From the NCBI GenBank assembly GCA_964609675.1, contig CAZSRX010000016.1, positions 15,298 through 79,297 on the forward strand: a stretch of DNA of 64,000 bases, given 5' to 3'. A program made the translations under genes and the position numbers. Each line of letters starts with the position of its first letter. Position 1 is the stretch's first letter. The notes beneath the pieces were generated by a model, which saw only the letters and a list, made by a program, of their open reading frames with translations, was not told where the DNA came from and searched no databases. Shown here piece after piece: positions 54,869-63,491 of this stretch. Source of the stretch: CAZSRX01 sp964609675 [NCBI: uncultured Bacteroidota bacterium] (GTDB taxonomy: Bacteria > CLD3 > SB21).

Positions 54869-56983
54869 ATGTCAGTTTACCGTTTGATAAAAAATTGGCG
54901 TATCCTCGTCCATTTACTTTTCATCGCGGGAGTAATAAGCGGTACAGCGCAGGCGCAGCGTTCGGGTTTAACCCGGCCGCAAGACAGCGTCTGGCTTAAG
55001 CACCGATCGATGCTCGACGCGACGCGATATGATGAGATCATCGGCCTTTATAAAAAGCCATTCAAAAAGAACGCCTGTACGAACGATGAATACAAGCTAT
55101 ATGCCGCCGCCCGTTTTAAGAAATACCTTTCGCTGATCAATACCCGCCGCTTGTTGGACCGTCTTTTAGGAGACCACTATCATCAGGCCAAACAGTCGCT
55201 GGAACGGGCGCTGAAAGCGGATACGGCCGATTTGGAATCGAAGTTCCTTTTAGGCCTGATGCGCAAGTCCCGGGAGGATGACCGCGAGGCGGAAAAATTA
55301 TTGCTGGAAGTGATTGCGAGGGACACCGGCATCGACCGGTACGGATTCCAGGACCCGATAGATGAATTGGCCGGGATCTACCGCAAACAGGAACGCTGGA
55401 ATGATCTGGAAAATCTTTACGAGAAAGCGCTTCGGGAAAATCTCACCGACGGCCGGGCGCGTATGGAAGTCGCGATGGCCCGGGCGGAAGCGGGAAAAAC
55501 CGAAGACGTGTTTAAACTGTATGCGGATGGCCTTGAACAACTGAATGATTCCATTTATCTGTGCCGCCTGCTGGACGATATCATGGTCATCGCCTGCGAT
55601 AATGAAAAGTCAGCCCGCGACAGCCTGCGTACCTTGGAAGCGGCTAAGGATTACCTTTTTGCTTTCTGGAAACGCCGCGACGATAACCCGGCCGACGATG
55701 ACAACCGGTTGTTTTGCGAGTTCTACAAACGGCTGAATTATGCGCGGACCATGTATCCCAAACCCGTTCCGCCCGGATACGACGACCGCGGCATGATTTA
55801 TATCCGCCTCGGCAAGCCGGATTATATCTTTGTAAGCCCGGAAAACCGGAACACGCGCGAAAACCAGACCTGGATCTATGAACATATCGAAGACGGCATG
55901 TATTTTGACTTTGTATATAACTACCGGTATTTTGAACTGCGCCCGCTGATCGATGCGGTAAAAAATAACGGCGCGCTGTCCGAGCTCTATAGGGAACGGG
56001 CGCATATCCATCCGTTCTACGAACAGGTCGCAATGCGAGCGGAGATGAAGCGATACCGCAACGATTGGGAAATCCATGCCGGATCGGAAATACACGCCCA
56101 TATAAAAGCCCTGGAACAGTCCCGCATGCAGTATTTCGAACGGCTGACCGGAGTGCCTTATCTACGCCTCAATCACCGGCTGGCAACTTTCAGAGAAAAA
56201 AACAACCGGATGCGACTGGATTATTATTTCATGATTCCTTACCGTGAAATGAATTTTTCGCCCTATTTATTTGACACGGCGCGACAGGCGACCAGATTGA
56301 ATTACACATTCCTGCTGATGAATGCGGAAGACCAGAAAACCGTTTTCTGCCGCGATACCTCTGTGGATATTTTTACGTCGCGCGAACAGATTGCCCGGCA
56401 GGCTTTTATTGAGGAAATCCGCTATCCGGTTGCGCCCGGCAGTTATCGTCTGGTTATGCAGGTGACCAATAATCAGAAAGAAAAAATGCAGTTAGTGGAT
56501 AAGATAATCCGGGTTCAGGAACGTCAGGGCGACAGTCTGATGATCAGCGATATTCAGATGGCTTTTGAAATCTACCGAACCTCCGACATCAACCGCTTTA
56601 CCAAACCGTACACAGCCCTTACGGTGATTCCTAATCCGTCCGAAAAGTTTATTCGTAGTAAACCGCTGATGCTTTATTACGAAATTTACGGTTTGTCCCT
56701 GGACAACGACGGCCGGAGCGATTTTAACGTAACCTATACCGTTGAAGAATCTGAGAAAGACGCAACGCTTTTCCGTACTGTACGTTCCTGGTTTTCAAAA
56801 AAGAAAGACCTGTCGGCCGTGAGTCTGGTTACTGGCAAACAGGGCAGGGAACGCACCGAGCGGGAATATATCGGACTGGACATCAGCGGCGTGCCGCCAG
56901 GAAAAGCTTTGCTGAAAATTACCGTCGAAGATAAAATATCAGGTTCGCAGGCGGTCTCGTCGGCTGAAATACGGCTGGAATGA
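54869..56983 (+). CDS. GWxTD-like secreted protein with TPR region
   Basis: 704 residues from ATG 54869, which has GGAGG at 54852-54856 and gives a clean signal peptide ending near TAQAQ. An ATG at 54836 is possible but its ribosome site is too close. Residues about 80-245 are TPR-like helices (LLLEVIARDT, DELAGIYRKQERWNDLENLY). A GWxTD-like domain follows; its core reads PPGYDDRGMIYIRLGKPDYI, with Gly-Tyr-Asp-Asp in place of Gly-Trp-x-Thr-Asp. The C-terminal third is beta-rich, ending SSAEIRLE. Proteins of this family are common in Acidobacteria and FCB phyla; their function is unknown. Confidence 0.75.
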   Translation: MSVYRLIKNWRILVHLLFIAGVISGTAQAQRSGLTRPQDSVWLKHRSMLDATRYDEIIGLYKKPFKKNACTNDEYKLYAAARFKKYLSLINTRRLLDRLLGDHYHQAKQSLERALKADTADLESKFLLGLMRKSREDDREAEKLLLEVIARDTGIDRYGFQDPIDELAGIYRKQERWNDLENLYEKALRENLTDGRARMEVAMARAEAGKTEDVFKLYADGLEQLNDSIYLCRLLDDIMVIACDNEKSARDSLRTLEAAKDYLFAFWKRRDDNPADDDNRLFCEFYKRLNYARTMYPKPVPPGYDDRGMIYIRLGKPDYIFVSPENRNTRENQTWIYEHIEDGMYFDFVYNYRYFELRPLIDAVKNNGALSELYRERAHIHPFYEQVAMRAEMKRYRNDWEIHAGSEIHAHIKALEQSRMQYFERLTGVPYLRLNHRLATFREKNNRMRLDYYFMIPYREMNFSPYLFDTARQATRLNYTFLLMNAEDQKTVFCRDTSVDIFTSREQIARQAFIEEIRYPVAPGSYRLVMQVTNNQKEKMQLVDKIIRVQERQGDSLMISDIQMAFEIYRTSDINRFTKPYTALTVIPNPSEKFIRSKPLMLYYEIYGLSLDNDGRSDFNVTYTVEESEKDATLFRTVRSWFSKKKDLSAVSLVTGKQGRERTEREYIGLDISGVPPGKALLKITVEDKISGSQAVSSAEIRLE

Positions 56984-57019
56984 TGCGAATGATGAGGCGC
57001 TCATAGCAAAGCCGACAGG

Positions 57020-57786
57020 CTATTCGGAGCTTTTTTGAGAGGGACTGATCAGGATTGTATCGTTGAACGTATAAAAATAGGTTCTACCGGTGCGTCCAGC
57101 TTTTAAATGCGGCGTCAGCATATAGCGAAGTGAAAAATCGTGATCCTTTTCCCCGTGTAATTTTTCAGGATGATATTTTGATTTCCCTAATTTACCCAGA
57201 ATGAGGTCTTCTTGCTGAACAACCGGACCGGAATAGCCGCTTCTATCAATACCCTCTCTTGTTCATTCGGCTTAATAGTTACTCCGGTTTGTATAATAAT
57301 TCTTGTCGTTCGGCGGCTGTTTGCCTGCGAATATGAATACAATTTGCCGCATCACCTCGAGCATGCCGTCGATCTAGCCCTGGTAATCCATCGTTTCCGT
57401 TTTTTCAATTTTACCCGTGTAATGTCCACTAACCGCAGGCGGACTGTCCATGTATCGCCCACTTTACGATATCGCCGGTGAAGACCGCTTCGACGCCGGG
57501 CAGTTGTCCGGTCTGTACCGCGCATTTCGCGGAATTGCCGATGTCGGATAAAATGCGATTTTGTTATTTAAAAATCACGGCCATCTTATCCCGTGCAAAG
57601 TTGCTGGGCGCCTCCGCCTGCACAAGCATGTCGCGGAAGCGTTTGGGGAGGGTGATGGCTTTGTTTTTGTCGGGTTGGCCGGAAGAAACGAGTTCAGGTA
57701 CAGCAACCGGTTTTTTCTTTTCCGGAGCGGATGCGGTAGCGGCAACCCGTATCAGGAATTATAATAGAATTATTTTCTTGATGAAC
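57020..57786 (-). pseudogene. Decayed CsgG-like lipoprotein/secretion-type gene
   Basis: No intact frame exists here, but minus-strand fragments in several frames read like a CsgG-family protein in the right order. They are: a signal-peptide-like stretch IKKIILL-stop-FLIRVAATASA with no start codon; KKPVAVPELVSSG...ITLPKRFRDMLVQ...RDKMAVIFK then TAA (57566-57564); LSDIGNSAKCAVQTGQLPGV with EAVFTGDIVKW; WTVRLRLVDI; and, in another frame, TGKIEKTETMDYQG-TAG-IDGML. An open stretch ending at TAG 57022-57020 (SLRYMLTPHLKAGRTGRTYF) may be its end or another gene's. At least three stops and two frameshifts are needed. The open frames on the plus strand here are shadows. Confidence 0.65.
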
Positions 57787-57818
57787 GCCGATAATAAAAA
57801 AAATATTATAAATTACCT

Positions 57819-58571
57819 TTAAAGAGACTTTATTCGGCGTTGAGTCAATACGTGTTCTGCTTCCTGCAGTTGTTCTACGGTATTAATGCCCGATATCTCA
57901 TGATAATCTTCGGTGATCAGCGCGGAAACTTTCTTATTTTCTGAAATCATGACCTTCAGCACATCGGGAAGATAGTACTCATTCTGCGCGTTGTTGGCAT
58001 TGATTTTTTTTAAGGAAGCAAACAATTCTTTGGAATTGAAAATATATATTCCGGAATTGATTTCTTTGATGCTCCGTTCTTCTTCCGTCGCGTCCTTGTG
58101 TTCGACAATTTTTACCACATCATCCGTATGCGCCCGGATGACGCGTCCGTAGCCGGTGGGATCGGGCATAACGGTTGTAAGTACCGTCGCCATGGCTTGA
58201 TGATTACGGTGCAGATCAATCAATCGCCGCATAGTATTTTCCGTCAGCAGAGGGACGTCGCCGGAGAGCACGAGTACGTCGCCGTTGTAATCATGCAGCA
58301 GCGGTTCCGCCTGCATGACCGCGTGGCCGGTTCCGAGTTGCGGCTCCTGAACGGCGAATTCAATATGTTCGTAATCCAGTTCCGCGCGCACGCGCTCTTT
58401 CTGATGACCGATGACCGCGATGACACGTTGCGAACCCAATTGACGGGCGAGTTGAATAACATAATGGATCATTGGTTCTCCGCCGATAGGATGCAGAACT
58501 TTAGCGAGATCCGATTTCATGCGCGTGCCTTTGCCGGCCGCCATGATAACTGTAGCCAGAGGAGGATTCAT
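57819..58571 (-). CDS. GlmU-type uridylyltransferase domain protein (no acetyltransferase domain)
   Basis: 250 residues, matching only the N-terminal half of GlmU (about 450 residues). Motifs: MAAGKGTRMKSDLAKVLHPI, EPQLGTGHAVMQAEPLL, LSGDVPLLTENTM, GYGRVIRA, KEINSGIYIFN, QNEYYLPDVLKVM. It should transfer UMP from UTP to a sugar phosphate such as GlcNAc-1-phosphate. The left-handed helix acetyltransferase part is missing and the stop is clean, so it is a natural single-domain form rather than a truncation in place. The acetyl step would need another enzyme, as in archaea. It follows the unrecognised 58581 gene by 9 bases. Confidence 0.85.
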   Translation of the reverse strand: MNPPLATVIMAAGKGTRMKSDLAKVLHPIGGEPMIHYVIQLARQLGSQRVIAVIGHQKERVRAELDYEHIEFAVQEPQLGTGHAVMQAEPLLHDYNGDVLVLSGDVPLLTENTMRRLIDLHRNHQAMATVLTTVMPDPTGYGRVIRAHTDDVVKIVEHKDATEEERSIKEINSGIYIFNSKELFASLKKINANNAQNEYYLPDVLKVMISENKKVSALITEDYHEISGINTVEQLQEAEHVLTQRRIKSL

Positions 58572-58580
58572 AAGAGAAGG

Positions 58581-59222
58581 TCATTGACTCCATTTTAGAT
58601 GAAAATGAAAAGCATTATTTTTATCCGTAAGAATTTTCGAGGTTATTTGAAGGTTTTTGGCGTTTTTATGTTCCAGAGTAACCTCAAAGTAACCGAGCAT
58701 CGCGTAGCGCATTTCGGGGATGACATACGGAATTTCGGCAATCATTTCGGCCTCGCCGGGTTCGTTTCTGGTAACTTTAATCGCGCCCTCGGAATAATAG
58801 CCGCTCCAACCGCGGACCACTAAGTTTATAACCTGCGCGATCGATGTCACCCGAAGTACATATGAGGTGAAGCCTGTGAGGTGCTGTTCAGCGGCATAGC
58901 GTCCCATCTGGCGGCAGGTTTCTTCAAAAGGCGTGTTGTTCTTTTTCTTCATTAGCGTCATTATAGCCATGGATATTCCATTGTACAACGATGCCGGGTA
59001 CCAGCCGACGCCGGAAATCACGCGTTTCATGTGGGCGGGGGTTTCAAAGAATTCCTCAATGGTGTAATTACCCTTGACCAATTTTTTTAAATCTTCCTTA
59101 GCTTCGGGGGAAACGGCATCCAGCGCTTCTTTCCAGTCCAGGCCGGCATACACCAGATAGTCAATCCGTACGGATATCAGCGATCCGCGGACCGATTTCG
59201 GGGGTTTTTCAACAAACAGCAT
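58581..59222 (-). CDS. Unrecognised cytoplasmic protein
   Basis: 213 residues, no signal peptide or membrane helix. I do not recognise it with confidence. Text such as FEETCRQMGRYAAEQHL and RGWSGYYSEGAIKVTRNEPG followed by beta-type IPYVIPEMRYAMLGYFEVTLE is faintly like the TIGR02265/DUF2378 or V4R-like fold, but this is weak. It lies 20 bases after panC and 9 bases before the uridylyltransferase gene, so it is part of that four-gene unit. Confidence 0.6.
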   Translation of the reverse strand: MLFVEKPPKSVRGSLISVRIDYLVYAGLDWKEALDAVSPEAKEDLKKLVKGNYTIEEFFETPAHMKRVISGVGWYPASLYNGISMAIMTLMKKKNNTPFEETCRQMGRYAAEQHLTGFTSYVLRVTSIAQVINLVVRGWSGYYSEGAIKVTRNEPGEAEMIAEIPYVIPEMRYAMLGYFEVTLEHKNAKNLQITSKILTDKNNAFHFHLKWSQ

Positions 59223-59242
59223 AACGCCTCCAATGGTTTGAG

Positions 59243-60088
59243 TTATAGGATTATGTTGTCAATTAGGCGGGTGTTGCCGATAAATACGGCCAGAGCGATC
59301 AGATGGCCTTTCTGTAGAGTCTGGACGTCTGTCAGTCTTTCCGTTTCAACAAGGGCAATGTAATCGAGGCGTGCGGTTGGGTATTTCAAAATATGCCGGC
59401 TCATAGCGTCGCGAATCGCTGCCGCGCAGGTTTCATGGTGGTCAAACATATTTTTCGCAATGGCCAGAGATTGGGACAGACAGAGCGCGTCCTTCCGTTC
59501 CTGCGGGTTGAGGTAAACGTTGCGGGAACTCATGGCCAGGCCGTCCGGTTCGCGGATAATCGGCGCCATTATCAGTTCCACGGGGATCATCAGGTCGTTG
59601 ACCATGCGGCGAAGCACGAAGAATTGCTGGGCGTCTTTCTGGCCGAAGACGGCCACGTGCGGCTGTACGATGTGAAATAATTTGGCGACCACCGTGGTAA
59701 CCCCTCGGAAATGCGTGGGACGCGACCGGCCGCACATGGTTTTTGTCATCTCGGTTACTTCCACAAAAGTCTGCGCGTAAGGCGGGTACATAGCCTGGTT
59801 GTCCGGGTAAAAGACGACATCCGTACCGACCGATTCGGCCAGCGCTTTGTCCCGCTCAAAATCGCGGGGGTAGGCGGCCAGATCTTCATGCGGCGCGAAC
59901 TGCGTGGGGTTCACATAAATGCTCATGACTACGGCGTCGCACCGGCCCTGCGCACGCGCCGTCCGCACTAAGTTCAGATGGCCGTCGTGCAGATACCCCA
60001 TGGTCGGCACCAAACCAAGCCGGCGGCCGGATTGACGATAGGCGCCTGCCCACTGCTGCATATCGTAAGGTGAGGTGATAATTTCCAT
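59243..60088 (-). CDS. panC: Pantothenate synthetase (pantoate--beta-alanine ligase)
   Basis: 281 residues, full length. Joins pantoate and beta-alanine with ATP to make pantothenate. The HIGH-like motif PTMGYLHDGHLNLVR (His34, His37), YVNPTQFAPHEDLAAYPRDF, FGQKDAQQFFVLRRMVNDL and the KMSKS-like MSSRNVYL are intact. It begins 26 bases after the asparaginase gene; other pantothenate genes (panB, panD) are not in the window. Confidence 0.96.
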   Translation of the reverse strand: MEIITSPYDMQQWAGAYRQSGRRLGLVPTMGYLHDGHLNLVRTARAQGRCDAVVMSIYVNPTQFAPHEDLAAYPRDFERDKALAESVGTDVVFYPDNQAMYPPYAQTFVEVTEMTKTMCGRSRPTHFRGVTTVVAKLFHIVQPHVAVFGQKDAQQFFVLRRMVNDLMIPVELIMAPIIREPDGLAMSSRNVYLNPQERKDALCLSQSLAIAKNMFDHHETCAAAIRDAMSRHILKYPTARLDYIALVETERLTDVQTLQKGHLIALAVFIGNTRLIDNIIL

Positions 60089-60114
60089 AAATGCCCCGTG
60101 TGCGTGAACCGGGA

Positions 60115-61110
60115 TCAGCTTTCGGTGATTTCCCCGGCAATCGAAATCGGTATATTACTTTTAACTTTTTCTATATTACCGTCAAACTGGCCGAGCAGGA
60201 ACATGGATTTGACAATGGCCGCCTCGAGCGTCATATCGCCGGCCGACACAGCGCCCGCGGCCAGCGCCTGGCGTCCGCATTCATAGAGGTTCAGGTCCAC
60301 GGTGCCCTTGATGCACTGGCTGGCAATAACCGCCAGTTTGCCGGCGTCGGTTATGCGCTGGATAAACGGGATGACCGAATGTTCCAGATGCGGTACGTTG
60401 CCCGCACCAAAAGCTTCAAAAATGTATACGCTCACGGATGACTGCAAAAGCGGCATAAGCAATTCCGGATTTAATCCCGGGAACAGCTTGATGCAAAGGA
60501 CGTCTGTATGAAAGGTTTTGTAGAGGCGGAAAATGCCCGACGGCGTGCGGTGATGGCCGTTGATATCAATATGCAGGCCGACATCCGCCAGGGAAGGATA
60601 ATTGGGTGATTTGAACGCATCGAAATCCTCGATGCTGATTTTCTTCGTGCGGTTGCCGCGGAACAGTTTGTAATCGAAAAATACGCACACTTCCGGGATG
60701 TCGTAGGTGGCGAGCTCCACCGCATTGATCAGATTATTCTTGGCATCGGTACGTATCAGCGCCAGCGGCCGCTGGGAACCCGTGAGGATTACCGGTTTGG
60801 GCAAATTGGTCAGCATGTACGAAAGCGCGCTGGCCGTGTAACTCATGGTGTCGGTGCCGTGAATGATCACAAATCCGTCGTAGCGATCAATCTTTTGCTC
60901 GATCAACGTGCCTAGTTCCACCCAATGCCGCACGGTAATATTGGAACTGTCGAGATTACAGGCGGATTGTATGTCTATGGCCGCAATATCCCTGACCCCG
61001 GGAATATGATGGAATATCTCATCGGCGAACTGCGACGGGGCCAGCGCGGCATTTGCGTTATACGCCATGCCCATCGTACCGCCTGTGTGAATGAGAAGTA
61101 TTTTTTTCAA
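60115..61110 (-). CDS. L-asparaginase (type I, cytoplasmic)
   Basis: 331 residues without signal peptide, so cytoplasmic. Hydrolyses asparagine to aspartate and ammonia. The catalytic Thr12 lies in LIHTGGTMGM and the second motif Thr86-Asp87 in VIIHGTDTMSYTASAL; PVILTGSQRPLALIRTDAKN is also typical. First gene of the ansA-panC-unknown-uridylyltransferase unit. Aspartate from this step could feed beta-alanine for panC through a decarboxylase (inference). Confidence 0.93.
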   Translation of the reverse strand: MKKILLIHTGGTMGMAYNANAALAPSQFADEIFHHIPGVRDIAAIDIQSACNLDSSNITVRHWVELGTLIEQKIDRYDGFVIIHGTDTMSYTASALSYMLTNLPKPVILTGSQRPLALIRTDAKNNLINAVELATYDIPEVCVFFDYKLFRGNRTKKISIEDFDAFKSPNYPSLADVGLHIDINGHHRTPSGIFRLYKTFHTDVLCIKLFPGLNPELLMPLLQSSVSVYIFEAFGAGNVPHLEHSVIPFIQRITDAGKLAVIASQCIKGTVDLNLYECGRQALAAGAVSAGDMTLEAAIVKSMFLLGQFDGNIEKVKSNIPISIAGEITES

Positions 61111-61257
61111 GAAAGGTTTTTCCTTTATCTTTGTTGTATTATAATTTAATTCATATTCATGTTATTTACAAGTTTTATAACTTAAAATCCGATATTGGAT
61201 TTATAATAATTTTTACTTACCATTTATAAATAACGATTCATTTGGACGGAGATGTTT

Positions 61258-62373
61258 ATGATACGCCAATTGATATTTTTTTTATCAACCACTTTCGTAT
61301 TACAATCCGCATTAGCCCAGCAGAAAGAGGGTCTGGAACTCTATCCGGTGGTTGTGGAAGGCAAATACGGTTATATAAACAAAACCGGCAAACTCGTCAT
61401 TGCGCCGCAATATGACGAAGCTCTGGATTTTAACGGGGAGTATGCTTTCGTCCGCTTTCAGGACCGCTGGGGACTGATTGACCGCGCCGGCAAGATGGTT
61501 GCCAATCCGCAGTTTCAGAAAACCTTTACGCTTTCTGAAAATCTGGCTCCGCTGGAAACCGGCGGCAAATGGGGTTATGTGGATCGCACCGGGCGTCCCG
61601 CTTTTGAAGGCGTTTTTGATGAAGCCATGCCGTTTTCGGAAGGCCTGGCGGCTGTGAAAATTAACAAGAAATGGGGTTTTATCGACAAGAACGGAAAACT
61701 GACGATTAAGCCGCAATACGATCAGGTTTACAATTTCCGGGAAGGGCTTGCCGCGGTCAATATCAGCGGCAAATGGGGATTTATTTCCCCCAAAGCGGCC
61801 GTCATTGTTCCAGTGCAATATGAATGGGTGGATAATTATTATGAAGGTTTCGCCGCCTTTCTTGATAAAGGAAAGTACGGTTATCTCGATAAGAACGGCA
61901 AAGATAAAATCCACGCGCAGTTTGATAAAGCGTTCGGATTTGTCAATGGATTCGCCAAAGTGGCGATTAAAAAGAAAATCGGTTTTATTGATAAAAACGG
62001 CGTGATGGTTATCCACCCCAAATATGATGACGCCGGCGCCTTCAGTGACGGTTTCTGCCCGGCGCTGAAAGACAACAAATGGATCTTTATTGATCCCGCC
62101 GATACGCCGCTCGGCAATCAATCGTTTGATTTCGCGGGGGATTTCAACGAGGGCCTGGCGGTAGTGAAAATAAATAACCTATACGGTTTCATGGACAAAA
62201 CCGGCAAACTGGCCGTACCGCCGCAATTTGATTTCGCGCAGAAGTTTACCAACGGGCTTGCGGCTATCTTTTACGGAACTTCCACGTATTCGGAACGGCC
62301 GAAAACCGAAGGCAAGGTACGACTGGGATATATCAATAAGCAAGGGCAGATCATCTGGAATCCGAGGAACTGA
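61258..62373 (+). CDS. Secreted WG-repeat protein
   Basis: 371 residues from ATG 61258, chosen because GGAG at 61248-61251 fits it; an ATG at 61252 touches that site. After a signal peptide (cleavage near SALAQQ) the protein consists of about ten WG repeats of roughly 35 residues, each with a core like KWGFIDKNGKLTIKPQYD (YGYIN, WGLID, WGYVD, WGFID, WGFIS, YGYLD, IGFID, WIFID, YGFMD, LGYIN). The seventh, eighth and tenth copies have changed cores. WG-repeat proteins are widespread in Bacteroidota; most have no known task. Last intact gene in the window. Confidence 0.88.
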   Translation: MIRQLIFFLSTTFVLQSALAQQKEGLELYPVVVEGKYGYINKTGKLVIAPQYDEALDFNGEYAFVRFQDRWGLIDRAGKMVANPQFQKTFTLSENLAPLETGGKWGYVDRTGRPAFEGVFDEAMPFSEGLAAVKINKKWGFIDKNGKLTIKPQYDQVYNFREGLAAVNISGKWGFISPKAAVIVPVQYEWVDNYYEGFAAFLDKGKYGYLDKNGKDKIHAQFDKAFGFVNGFAKVAIKKKIGFIDKNGVMVIHPKYDDAGAFSDGFCPALKDNKWIFIDPADTPLGNQSFDFAGDFNEGLAVVKINNLYGFMDKTGKLAVPPQFDFAQKFTNGLAAIFYGTSTYSERPKTEGKVRLGYINKQGQIIWNPRN

Positions 62374-62397
62374 AACCGACTCCATTGCCATTATACC

Positions 62398-62646
62398 TCA
62401 CATTATTATGACCGCCGTAAGGACTTTCGTTTTCAATGATACGGACCGGTACCGCATGTCATTGCGGATATAAACGCCGAACCGACGATGATGGATCAGT
62501 CGATGGCAATGTATTCGTGCCGCGCAGAAAGCAAGCCTCCGATAAGAGTTAAAAAAAGGCGTTGTCGGAAGAAGGGGTACAATTATGCTGATGATGCCTA
62601 AAGATCGGGGGATCATGCCTCCTGCTATGAACCAATATTTCTTCAC
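62398..62646 (-). pseudogene. DUF454 (YbaN-like) membrane protein remnant
   Basis: The 82-codon frame starts like a YbaN/DUF454 protein: MKKYWFIAGGMI, LGIISIIVPLLPTTPFF, then HRLIHHRRFGVYIRN and SLKTKVLTAVIIM. The family is about 115-130 residues; here the last membrane helices are missing after a TGA, and the segment FFNSYRRLAFC departs from the family as if shifted. It lies in a region of other decayed genes. Confidence 0.65.
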
Positions 62647-62717
62647 GCCGGTTTTCTTATATATACCGGGCGGCGAGTTTTTTTCTTACCGTCTTTATTA
62701 AAATTCATTTCATTATT

Positions 62718-62925
62718 TTACATCACACGTCGGTATTTCCAAAGCGGCGGCACGTCTTCACCGTAAGTCTTGTCCGCTTTAAGGCTGTTTCGGATATGAT
62801 GGATCAGAATTTCTTTCGGGACGCCGTTCATGTTCCTTGCGGTGTTCTCTAAATAACGCCTTTTTTTTTCGGCGCTCATTTAATTGAACAGCTTGCCGGG
62901 CCGGCAAAAGTAATCGGCCTCTTCG
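62718..62925 (-). pseudogene. Catalase C-terminal remnant
   Basis: Minus-strand text reads EADYFCRPGKLFN, TAA (62882-62880), then MSAEKKRRYLENTARNMNGV, PKEILIHHIRNSLKADKTYGED. This matches the C-terminal end of monofunctional haem catalases (typically ..PGxLFxLMSxEQ..LFENTAxxMxGVPxEI..RHIxNCxKADPAYGEGV). The last 53 codons form an open frame by themselves (62879-62718), but without a ribosome site. No trace of the catalytic N-terminal part was found in the window. Confidence 0.7.
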
Positions 62926-63052
62926 CGGTGTTTCCTTTGATTGGGTTATCCTCGGCAGGCGCTCCGTATTTCCGCGTAATTTTTTTATTCTGTTTCATAA
63001 ACAGATTGTCTCGGGAGGTTATCCGGGTTGTAAAAAAAACTTTTGGGGGGAT

Positions 63053-63491
63053 TTATTCAATATGGTTCTGCAGTCTTTCGATGCCGTCCATGTGAGCGTC
63101 CTCGTCGTTCAGCCTGCCGGAGCAGGTTGCGGATCTCAATCGCGTAACCAGCTGGCGAGCACGATCGCGTCGTTGTAGGCCTTGATGGCGCCTTCTTCGG
63201 CGGTATGGCCGTTCATCCGTTGTTTCGTTACGGCGTCGTCGATAATGATTTTCCGCAGCCTGGTTACCGTATACGTTCCCTCGCGAAACCAGACGCGTCT
63301 GATGCATTCCTCCGCGTGTCTCATCTCGTCAATTGCGTTTTTTAAAATGTTTATGCGGTTTCTCATAGCGCCAGTCGGCCACATCCCGAATGAGCCAAAT
63401 ACGGTTTGATCGCCGAAAATGCATCCGCTATAAGGACATTTAAAGTATTGATGAGTATAGCGTTTCTTTTCGTTTTTGGTTTACACTTCAT
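63053..63491 (-). pseudogene. Decayed bacterioferritin gene
   Basis: Fragments in different minus-strand frames follow a bacterioferritin in order. From ATG 63491: MKCKPK, then LINTLNVLIADAFSAIKPYL. In a second frame: DWRYEKPHKHFKKRN then stop. In the first again: IDEMRHAEECIRRVWFREGT, VTRLRKIIIDD, HTAEEGAIKAYNDAIVLAS. Then EIRNLLRQ, and finally LNDEDAHMDGIERLQNHIE ending at TAA 63055-63053. At least three frameshifts and a stop are present. It lies directly upstream of the catalase remnant, so the two may have formed an oxidative-stress/iron unit. Confidence 0.75.

Noticed and set aside
57478-57822. 114-codon open frame on the plus strand
   Set aside because: It is the reverse of the CsgG-like pseudogene, whose minus-strand text is recognisable; this frame is not.
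62718-62879. 53-codon open frame that could be a small protein
   Set aside because: No ribosome site, and its text is the C-terminal end of catalase continuing past an upstream stop, so it is a remnant.
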